Shown piece by piece: positions 1 to 4,233 of a stretch of DNA of 5,261 nt. The notes below the pieces were generated by a model, which worked only from the letters and a program-made list of their open reading frames with translations, made no database searches and had not been told where the DNA came from. The first letter of the stretch is position 1. Each line of letters opens with the position of its first letter. A program made the translations under genes and the position numbers. The DNA lies in the NCBI GenBank assembly GCA_030637965.1, contig DAOWFO010000027.1, positions 1 to 5,261 on the forward strand, in the 5' to 3' direction. Source of the stretch: Thermoplasmata archaeon. Lineage in GTDB: Archaea; Thermoplasmatota; E2; DHVEG-1.

Positions 1-696
1 GATACATGGTGGCAGACAGAAACAGGACACTTTATAATATCGCCATTGCCAATTACTTCTCTTAAACCAGGTTCTGCTACAAAACCTTTACCTGGTTTCA
101 TTGCTGATGTGTATAATGAAAATGGCAAACCAGTTCAAAATGCTGGCGGAAATCTGGTAATAACTAAACCATGGCCTGGTATGCTACGTGGCATATACAA
201 GAATCCAGACCGATACAAAGATACTTATTGGAGTAAATTTGAAGGTATTTATCTTGCTGGGGATGTAACTAGAAAAGACGGTGAAAATTATTTCTGGATC
301 CAGGGACGTGCAGACGATGTGCTTAATGTCTCAGGTCATAGAATAGGAAATTGTGAAGTCGAATCAGCTTTGGTAAGTCACCCAATGGTTGCTGAGGCAG
401 CTGTTATTGGTAAGCCACACGGTCTTAAAGGAGAATCTATCGCATCGTATGTAGTGTTAAAGGGAGGTGCAGATCCAACAGAGGAATTAAGGAAACAATT
501 AAGAGAACATGTTGGAAATGAAATGGGAAAAATCGCCCGACCTGATGAGATATGGTTTGTAAATGACGTACCAAAGACTCGTAGTGGAAAAATTATGCGA
601 CGTGTCATCCGATCTAAAGCATTGGGTAAAAATACTGGAGATATTTCAACTCTTGCAAATCCAGAAGCCGTTGATGAAATCGGAAAGGCAAAATAA
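1..696 (+). CDS. acs: Acetyl-CoA synthetase, AMP-forming (C-terminal part, 5' end outside window)
   Basis: This cytoplasmic enzyme activates acetate with ATP to acetyl-AMP and then forms acetyl-CoA. The reading frame is open from base 1, so the 231 residues seen are about the last third of a usual ~650-residue protein. They begin with DTWWQTETG, the adenylate-binding motif of this family. Its second Trp is known in Acs to close the acyl pocket and favour acetate. Next come GDVTRKDG and GRADDVLNVSGHR (hinge between the large domain and the mobile C-terminal domain), and then PKTRSGKIMRR. The Lys of SGK, codon 589-591, is the catalytic lysine of adenylation and in bacteria is the target of reversible acetylation. 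The tail GDISTLANPEAV also matches Acs. A TTG at 46 is an internal codon, not a start. A terminator follows directly, so this gene ends its transcript. Propionyl-CoA synthetase is a less likely alternative. Confidence 0.95.
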   Translation, partial: DTWWQTETGHFIISPLPITSLKPGSATKPLPGFIADVYNENGKPVQNAGGNLVITKPWPGMLRGIYKNPDRYKDTYWSKFEGIYLAGDVTRKDGENYFWIQGRADDVLNVSGHRIGNCEVESALVSHPMVAEAAVIGKPHGLKGESIASYVVLKGGADPTEELRKQLREHVGNEMGKIARPDEIWFVNDVPKTRSGKIMRRVIRSKALGKNTGDISTLANPEAVDEIGKAK

Positions 697-721
697 AATA
701 GATGAACCACATCTATTTTTT
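695..721 (+). terminator. Hairpin plus T-tract terminator after acs
   Basis: A perfect stem, AATAGATG paired with CATCTATT around the loop AACCA (705-709), extends by two further A-T pairs into the stop codon. Its 3' side merges with a run of six Ts (716-721). It sits immediately after the acs stop codon and should end the acs transcript. Confidence 0.7.
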
Positions 722-766
722 CAATTATTCTATTATTAAAAAAGAATAGCTGTTAATAAATTAGGA

Positions 767-835
767 AGACCATAGGGGTGTAAAGATAGGAAGCTATAAG
801 GTAGAAAAAAGCCAAGTTGCTATGATAGATGGTCT
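767..835 (+). other. 7-bp inverted repeat enclosing the small coding-like stretch
   Basis: AGACCAT (767-773) is perfectly complementary to ATGGTCT (829-835). Within it, ATAG (786-789) and CTAT (794-797) can form a small hairpin with a GAAG loop. CATAG (771-775) and CTATG (820-824) offer a competing pairing. This could be a structured RNA or leader, or chance in a short interval. I match it to no riboswitch class or archaeal guide-RNA box set. Confidence 0.25.
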
Positions 836-869
836 AATGGATGCCATAAAAAGTCTTGGGTTCATTTGA
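774..869 (+). pseudogene. Coding-like 27-codon stretch with SD but ATA start: small-protein gene or decayed ORF
   Basis: From ATA at 786 to TGA at 867-869 there is an uninterrupted frame of 27 codons that reads like real protein: IGSYKVEKSQ, then VAMIDGLMDAIKSLGFI. The second half would form a short amphipathic helix. AGGGG at 774-778 lies 7 nt before the ATA, the same motif at the same distance as the one before the fumarase alpha start (1631-1635 to 1643). The frame also stays open upstream back to TAG at 762-764, but that part contains no ATG, GTG or TTG. Three readings are possible: a functional small protein started at ATA (unusual), a small gene whose ATG has mutated, or the tail of a lost larger gene. 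The in-frame ATG at 822 would give only 15 residues and lacks an SD. I do not recognise the product. Confidence 0.3.
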
Positions 870-918
870 AAGCTTATTTCTTCTTTTTCAAACAGTATCA
901 TAAGATTATTTTTTGAAA
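865..918 (+). promoter_or_regulatory. Three alternating complementary 7-mers (possible terminator or alternative hairpins)
   Basis: TTTGAAA (865-871), TTTCAAA (886-892) and TTTGAAA (912-918) alternate, so the middle arm can pair with either flank but not both. Pyrimidine and T runs occur at 873-888 and 909-914. The first hairpin overlaps the stop codon of the small coding-like stretch and could serve as its terminator. Pairing is all A-T except one G-C per stem, so stability is low. Confidence 0.3.
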
Positions 919-933
919 TGTAAAAAAGATTAT

Positions 934-978
934 ATGGGTAAATCTTTATACTCATATTTTGAAGATTAAATTACCCAT
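934..978 (+). promoter_or_regulatory. TATA promoter of the acidic-protein gene inside an operator-like inverted repeat
   Basis: TTTATACT (945-952) is a good archaeal TATA box. With the usual ~25 nt offset, transcription would begin near 972-978, giving a leader of about 40 nt before the ATG at 1014. The box is enclosed by a perfect 8-nt inverted repeat, ATGGGTAA (934-941) and TTACCCAT (971-978). An inner repeat, AATCTT (941-946) and AAGATT (962-967), lies within it. In DNA this is the layout expected of a repressor site covering the TATA/BRE region and start site. As RNA it would be a 7+6 bp stem with a 4-nt bulge and T runs downstream (983-998), so a terminator is the alternative. Confidence 0.5.
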
Positions 979-1000
979 TTATTTTTTTCTCGTTTTTTAT

Positions 1001-1006
1001 AGAGGT
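1001..1006 (+). promoter_or_regulatory. Ribosome binding site of the acidic-protein gene
   Basis: AGAGGT lies 7 nt before ATG 1014. It favours that start over the in-frame ATG at 1026. Confidence 0.6.
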
Positions 1007-1013
1007 AAAAAAA

Positions 1014-1328
1014 ATGAAAAGAAATATGCCTAAACGGGAGATACCAGATTTTGAGGAAGATGAAAAAGAAAAAATCGAATTGGATGTTGATGATGTCTTA
1101 GTACGACCTATTGATGGGGTTATCATAGGCGGGGATGAAGAAGAAATTAAACTACTTTTTTTCTATTTGAAGCCAGAATCTTACTATGAGGATGAAGAGA
1201 CTACTCAATGCCGATGTGTTGTAGAATTAAGAATGTCATGCTCTAAGTTCATTAATATCTTAAGAGATATGAATGAAAGGTTAAAAGACCTTGAAAGAGG
1301 GGGGAAGGAAATACCGATGTTCGCTTAG
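1014..1328 (+). CDS. Acidic 104-residue protein of unknown function, possibly DUF3467-like
   Basis: I do not recognise this protein with certainty. Residues 1-12 are basic (MKRNMPKREI), 13-27 are very acidic and probably disordered, and 28-92 look folded: beta strands around VLVRPIDGVIIGG and IKLLFFYL, an acidic loop (YYEDEE), a strand CRCVVELRMS, then an amphipathic helix FINILRDMNERLKDLE. This two-strand, strand, 'MS..fi.iL..m...l' helix order resembles DUF3467, a small family of unknown function in bacteria and archaea, but the likeness is judged by eye. Cys66, Cys68 and Cys76 could form a metal or disulfide site. There is no signal peptide or membrane segment, so it is presumably cytoplasmic. 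It has its own promoter, an SD at proper spacing and a T-rich tract after it, so it appears to be a single-gene unit. That it is a real gene is well supported; the family call is weak. Confidence 0.8.
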   Translation: MKRNMPKREIPDFEEDEKEKIELDVDDVLVRPIDGVIIGGDEEEIKLLFFYLKPESYYEDEETTQCRCVVELRMSCSKFINILRDMNERLKDLERGGKEIPMFA

Positions 1329-1336
1329 AACATCTA

Positions 1337-1348
1337 TCTTTTCTTTTT
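1337..1348 (+). terminator. Possible T-rich terminator after the acidic-protein gene
   Basis: A pyrimidine tract, TCTTTTCTTTTT, begins 9 nt after the stop codon. There is no clear stem, but archaeal RNA polymerase can terminate on T tracts alone. Confidence 0.35.
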
Positions 1349-1550
1349 AGCAAAAAAATATCATATTTTCATATATACTAAGTGATATAGTATATTATTG
1401 TCTATGAATCTAAAAAGATATAGATTTTATTCTTATCAATAGGTTCCATTTAAGTTTAAATTATAAAATATATATTTTCATATATCTCTAGTTATGGGTT
1501 TTTATTTAGAGAAAATGGAAAAAGATGGCATACTGCAGAAAATTACTTAA
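1349..1550. other. AT-rich spacer with a 14-nt direct repeat and no convincing gene
   Basis: The spacer is dominated by A and T. ATATTTTCATATAT occurs twice (1363-1376 and 1472-1485), 109 nt apart. A weak hairpin, AATCTA (1407-1412) with TAGATT (1421-1426), lies between the copies. An 18-codon frame from ATG 1494 to TAA 1548-1550 includes LEKMEKDGILQKIT, which looks mildly protein-like, but it has no SD. I see no RNA gene on either strand. Confidence 0.4.
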
Positions 1551-1590
1551 TAACTATTATATAAAGCTTAATTGTTTCTCTAATAAAATT
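1551..1590 (+). promoter_or_regulatory. Promoter of the fumarase operon
   Basis: TTATATAA (1557-1564) is a near-ideal archaeal TATA box, with TAACTA before it as a possible BRE. The predicted transcription start is about 1585-1590, giving a leader of about 55 nt. That leader contains a small inverted repeat, AAGGT (1596-1600) and ACCTT (1603-1607), of doubtful meaning. Confidence 0.55.
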
Positions 1591-1630
1591 TTAAGAAGGT
1601 AAACCTTAGTTTTTAGATTTCAAATGAAAA

Positions 1631-1639
1631 AGGGGCGAT
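1631..1639 (+). promoter_or_regulatory. Ribosome binding site of fumarase alpha
   Basis: AGGGGCGAT differs from the consensus GGAGGTGAT mainly by A-to-G and T-to-C changes that can still pair with rRNA by G-U or leave a short mismatch. It ends 3 nt before ATG 1643 and fixes that start. Confidence 0.5.
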
Positions 1640-1642
1640 TAG

Positions 1643-2503
1643 ATGGATTATGAAAATATAAAAATTGGTATTGTTCAACTTATAAAAAAGGCAGAAACAG
1701 AACTTCCAAATGATGTAATAATAGCATTAAAACAAGCATATAAAATCGAAGAAGGAGTGGCAAAAACACAGATTGATGCTATACTTAAAAATATTGATTT
1801 GGCAAAAAAAACAAAACGTCCAATGTGTCAAGATACAGGTATTCAAACTTTTTTTATTGAGGTGGGCATAAAATCCCCACATATTAATAAAGTTAAGGAT
1901 CTAATCATAGATTCAGTAAAAAAGGCTACTAAAGAAATTCCACTTCGTCCTAATACCGTTGATCCATTTACCCATGAGAATCATAAAGACAACACCGGAG
2001 ATCATATACCATACATAACATGGGATTATATTGAAGGAAGTGATATACTCATAACAGTTCTTCCAAAAGGTGGCGGTAGTGAAAACATGAGTAGACTTGG
2101 TATGTTAAAACCAGGTGTTGGTATTGAAGGTGTAAAAGATTTTGTGATAGAAGAAATTATTAAAGCAGGTGGAAACCCATGTCCACCTACTATTGTAGGT
2201 GTAGGGATTGGGGGTGGTGCTGATTTGGCATTAAAATTAGGAAAAAAATCTCTTCTCAGGCCGGTAGGCAATCGACATAAGGATAAAAATATTGCATCAA
2301 TAGAAGAAGAGCTAATCAAACGAATAAATGATAGTGGCATAGGTCCAATGGGTCTTGGAGGAAAAACTACAGTTCTTGACGTGCATATTGAAAAAGCACA
2401 TAGACATCCAGCTAGTCTACCTGTTGGAATTGCAGTACAATGTTGGGCTAACCGAAGGGCGAAGATGGTTATTCATTCAAACGGAAAATGGGAGGTGAAA
2501 TAA
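1643..2503 (+). CDS. fumA: Class I fumarate hydratase, alpha subunit (N-terminal Fe-S domain)
   Basis: This subunit, with the beta subunit encoded next, catalyses reversible hydration of fumarate to L-malate with a labile [4Fe-4S] cluster. At 286 residues it matches the usual length of the stand-alone alpha subunit. Three cysteines suit cluster ligation in class I fumarases: Cys62 in RPMCQDTG, Cys180 in GGNPCPPTIVGVGIGGG and Cys267 in VQCWANRRAK. Other family signatures are LRPNTVDPFT near 101-110, PKGGGSENMS at 141-150, GPMGLGGKTTVLDV at 234-247 and HRHPASLPVG at 253-262. There is no transport signal, so it is cytoplasmic. The gene opens a two-gene operon with its own TATA box. The same fold serves L(+)-tartrate dehydratase (TtdA), so substrate is inferred; fumarase is far more likely in an archaeon. 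In such organisms it acts in an oxidative or reductive, often partial, citric acid cycle. Confidence 0.93.
   Translation: MDYENIKIGIVQLIKKAETELPNDVIIALKQAYKIEEGVAKTQIDAILKNIDLAKKTKRPMCQDTGIQTFFIEVGIKSPHINKVKDLIIDSVKKATKEIPLRPNTVDPFTHENHKDNTGDHIPYITWDYIEGSDILITVLPKGGGSENMSRLGMLKPGVGIEGVKDFVIEEIIKAGGNPCPPTIVGVGIGGGADLALKLGKKSLLRPVGNRHKDKNIASIEEELIKRINDSGIGPMGLGGKTTVLDVHIEKAHRHPASLPVGIAVQCWANRRAKMVIHSNGKWEVK
2491..2498 (+). promoter_or_regulatory. Ribosome binding site of fumarase beta, inside the alpha gene
   Basis: GGAGGTGA is a full consensus SD lying within the last codons of the alpha gene, 6 nt before ATG 2505. It suits balanced synthesis of the two subunits from one mRNA. Confidence 0.75.
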
Positions 2504-2504
2504 G

Positions 2505-3053
2505 ATGGAATATCATCTTAAATTACCTACTGATGCTGAAAATATAAAAAAACTGAAAATCGGGGACATTCTATATGTTACTGGTAATATCTTTACTGCA
2601 AGAGATGAAACACATCATATGATGCTTGAAAAAAAAGTTAGTACTCTCCCCTTCGATCCATCAAAGATGGCTCTATATCATTGTGGACCCCTAATGAAAA
2701 AAACGAACGGTAAGTGGCAGGTTGTTTCTGCAGGTCCCACAACAAGTAGCCGTATGGAAATTTTTGAGGATAGATTTATTGAAAAATTTGGTATACAAGT
2801 AATAATTGGCAAGGGTGGTATGGGTGAAAAAACTGAAATAGCTCTAAAGGAACATTGTGCTGTATACACAGCATATACTGGTGGTGCTGGGGCATTAGCT
2901 GCAGATAAAATTGAAGAAGTATCTGCAGTTTTTTGGCTTGAAGAACTTGGAATGCCTGAAGCTGCTTGGATATTTAAGGTAAAAGATTTTGGTCCTTTGG
3001 TTGTAGCAATGGATTCACATGGTAAATCCATATATAAAGAAATCAAAAAATAA
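2505..3053 (+). CDS. fumB: Class I fumarate hydratase, beta subunit (C-terminal domain)
   Basis: This 182-residue protein is the mobile C-terminal half of class I fumarase, made as a separate chain. It supplies substrate-binding residues to the cluster-bearing alpha subunit. Visible family motifs in order are GDILYVTGNIFTARDETHH (20-38), HCGPLM (59-64), SAGPTTSSRM (75-84), IGKGGM (101-106) and AYTGGAGALAA (123-133). The SAGPTTSSR segment contains the conserved Thr and Arg placed near the substrate in known structures. Cys60 replaces the Ala or Gly often found before GP in bacterial single-chain enzymes. Its ATG lies one base after the alpha stop codon, so the genes are co-transcribed and probably translationally coupled. 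A terminator closes the operon. The related TtdB of tartrate dehydratase is the main alternative, as for the alpha subunit. Confidence 0.93.
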   Translation: MEYHLKLPTDAENIKKLKIGDILYVTGNIFTARDETHHMMLEKKVSTLPFDPSKMALYHCGPLMKKTNGKWQVVSAGPTTSSRMEIFEDRFIEKFGIQVIIGKGGMGEKTEIALKEHCAVYTAYTGGAGALAADKIEEVSAVFWLEELGMPEAAWIFKVKDFGPLVVAMDSHGKSIYKEIKK

Positions 3054-3081
3054 TTAAGCTACAAATCTGATTATTTAATAT

Positions 3082-3113
3082 ATATAAATATTCTTAAAGA
3101 TTTATATTTTTTT
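3082..3113 (+). terminator. Hairpin plus T-tract terminator of the fumarase operon
   Basis: ATATAAAT (3082-3089) pairs perfectly with ATTTATAT (3100-3107) around a 10-nt loop, followed by Ts up to 3113. The stem is pure A-T and so weak, but its position 28 nt after the fumB stop codon and the seven-T run support termination. Confidence 0.55.
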
Positions 3114-3154
3114 ATTTAAATAATTCATTCAACTTTATCATAATGGAATAACTT

Positions 3155-3195
3155 ATTACCTTTTATACTACTTAATCCATGGTTCCGTCAAACTA
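3155..3195 (+). promoter_or_regulatory. Promoter of the NAD synthetase gene
   Basis: TTTTATAC (3161-3168) fits an archaeal TATA box and shares the octamer TTTATACT with the promoter at 945-952. Transcription should start near 3190-3195, leaving a leader of about 40-45 nt. That leader holds AGAGGTAAAAA (3199-3209), a copy of the SD region of the acidic-protein gene, though no usable ATG follows it here. Confidence 0.45.
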
Positions 3196-3226
3196 AAAAG
3201 AGGTAAAAACATATTGGATTGGTGAA

Positions 3227-3233
3227 AGGTGAT
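3227..3233 (+). promoter_or_regulatory. Ribosome binding site that decides the NAD synthetase start
   Basis: AGGTGAT is the best SD near this start and ends 4 nt before TTG 3238. Counting from the end of the GGTGAT-equivalent hexamer, the other genes here leave 3-5 nt, which TTG 3238 fits. GTG 3229 lies inside this SD. It would have to use GGTGAA (3221-3226), with only 2 nt between. Confidence 0.5.
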
Positions 3234-3237
3234 TTAT

Positions 3238-4062
3238 TTGGATAGTGATCTGACTATAAATCTTGAGGAAACATTAGTTGTTATTAAAGATTTTATCAAA
3301 ATATATGTTGAAAACTCTGGATGTAATGGTGTAGTAGTTGGATTGTCAGGAGGAGTTGATTCAGCTATAACTGCTCTTTTATGTAATGATGCTTTAGGAA
3401 AAAATAAAATAAAATGCATCTTCCTTCCAGATGATGCAACACCAGAATTAGATATCGAACATCTTGGAATACTTGTTAAAAAATTTAATTCATCGTGTGA
3501 TAAAAAGGATATTACATCTATTGTAAAAAGTGTAAAAAATAGCTGTATTTTAAAAGCGAATAATTTTTCACTTGCAAACATAAAAGCAAGAATACGTATG
3601 ATTCTGCTTTATGAATATGCTAATATGACAAACAGTCTAGTATGTGGAACTTCAAATAAATCAGAAATATTGGTGGGATATTTTACAAAATACGGTGATG
3701 GAGGTGTTGATATTATGCCAATTGGGGATATTTATAAGACTCAGGTGTTGGAATTGGCTAGGTATCTAAAAATTCCAAAAGAGATTATTTCAAAGCCACC
3801 AACAGCAGGTTTAATTAAAGGTCAGACAGATGAAAAAGAACTAAAACTAAGTTATGAAGCATTAGATAAGATATTAATTGGTTTAGAAAATAAGCGAGAT
3901 ATAAAAGATATAGCACAAATTGCAGATGTTAAAAAATCTAATGTTGAGAGAATTAAAAAGATGAGAATTAAAAGTCAACATAAAAGAAGAACGGCCCTAA
4001 TCCCCAAATTAGGTTTAAGAACTCCTGGTCTTGATTGGCGTTCTCCAATTCAACAAGGATAG
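3238..4062 (+). CDS. nadE: NH3-dependent NAD(+) synthetase
   Basis: This cytoplasmic enzyme makes NAD from deamido-NAD, ATP and ammonia, the last step of NAD synthesis. From TTG 3238 it has 274 residues; GTG 3229 would add three (277) and is the alternative start. An in-frame TGA at 3223-3225 excludes anything longer. Using the 277-residue numbering, the PP-loop SGGVDSA that binds ATP pyrophosphate is at 40-46. NIKARIRM follows at 117-124, and the long NadE signature CGTSNKSEILVGYFTKYGDG runs from 139. Then come DIMPIGDIYKTQV, KPPTAGLIKGQTDE near 189-202 and the C-terminal HKRR. No nitrilase-type glutaminase domain is attached, so ammonia is used directly or delivered by a partner. The length is close to typical archaeal NadE. 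It stands as a single-gene unit between terminators. Confidence 0.93.
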   Translation: MDSDLTINLEETLVVIKDFIKIYVENSGCNGVVVGLSGGVDSAITALLCNDALGKNKIKCIFLPDDATPELDIEHLGILVKKFNSSCDKKDITSIVKSVKNSCILKANNFSLANIKARIRMILLYEYANMTNSLVCGTSNKSEILVGYFTKYGDGGVDIMPIGDIYKTQVLELARYLKIPKEIISKPPTAGLIKGQTDEKELKLSYEALDKILIGLENKRDIKDIAQIADVKKSNVERIKKMRIKSQHKRRTALIPKLGLRTPGLDWRSPIQQG

Positions 4063-4112
4063 ATATTTTATGTATATAACTTTGAATATACTTAATTAGT
4101 ATTTTACTTAAT

Positions 4113-4165
4113 AATCTAAATTATTTATATTATTATATTATTTTGGATTTTAGATTTATTTTTTT
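4113..4165 (+). terminator. Probable terminator after nadE
   Basis: AATCTAAA (4113-4120) is complementary to TTTAGATT (4149-4156) across a 28-nt loop made almost only of A and T. A run of seven Ts follows (4159-4165). The T run is the stronger part of the evidence. Confidence 0.4.
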
Positions 4166-4188
4166 ACAAATAGAATGTAATTTATAGA

Positions 4189-4222
4189 AAAATATAAATT
4201 CTTACAAATGTTATTATTTATC
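4189..4222 (+). promoter_or_regulatory. Promoter of the metallophosphoesterase gene
   Basis: AATATAAA (4191-4198), within an A-rich context that could include a BRE, is a plausible TATA box. Transcription would start near 4218-4222, so the leader is only about 12-16 nt and contains just a weak AGAG (4223-4226) as SD. Confidence 0.4.
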
Positions 4223-4233
4223 AGAGTAAAAAT

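Noticed and set aside
378..710. Antisense frame of 110 codons opposite acs
   Set aside because: It lies wholly opposite a strongly conserved coding region and its product has no recognisable motif; it mirrors the codon pattern of acs.
767..835. Possible C/D-box guide RNA, tRNA or known riboswitch in the gap
   Set aside because: No paired RUGAUGA and CUGA boxes, no tRNA cloverleaf motifs and no riboswitch core that I recognise; kept only as an unassigned inverted repeat.
1494..1550. 18-codon ATG frame in the spacer before the fumarase operon
   Set aside because: LEKMEKDGILQKIT looks slightly like the end of a winged-helix domain, but there is no SD, the frame is very short, and A-rich DNA readily gives Lys/Glu/Ile-rich frames.
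697..1642. CRISPR array or insertion sequence in the two long gaps
   Set aside because: No regularly spaced repeat, no terminal inverted repeats with target duplication, and no transposase-like frame.
2026..2340. Antisense frame of 104 codons opposite fumarase alpha
   Set aside because: Shadow of the conserved alpha gene, rich in Pro and Ser as expected from reversed Gly-rich codons.
2678..3046. Antisense frame of 122 codons opposite fumarase beta
   Set aside because: Shadow of the beta gene, with no own promoter or SD that I could see.
3234..3581. Antisense frame of 115 codons opposite nadE
   Set aside because: Overlaps the conserved PP-loop coding region and has no family likeness.
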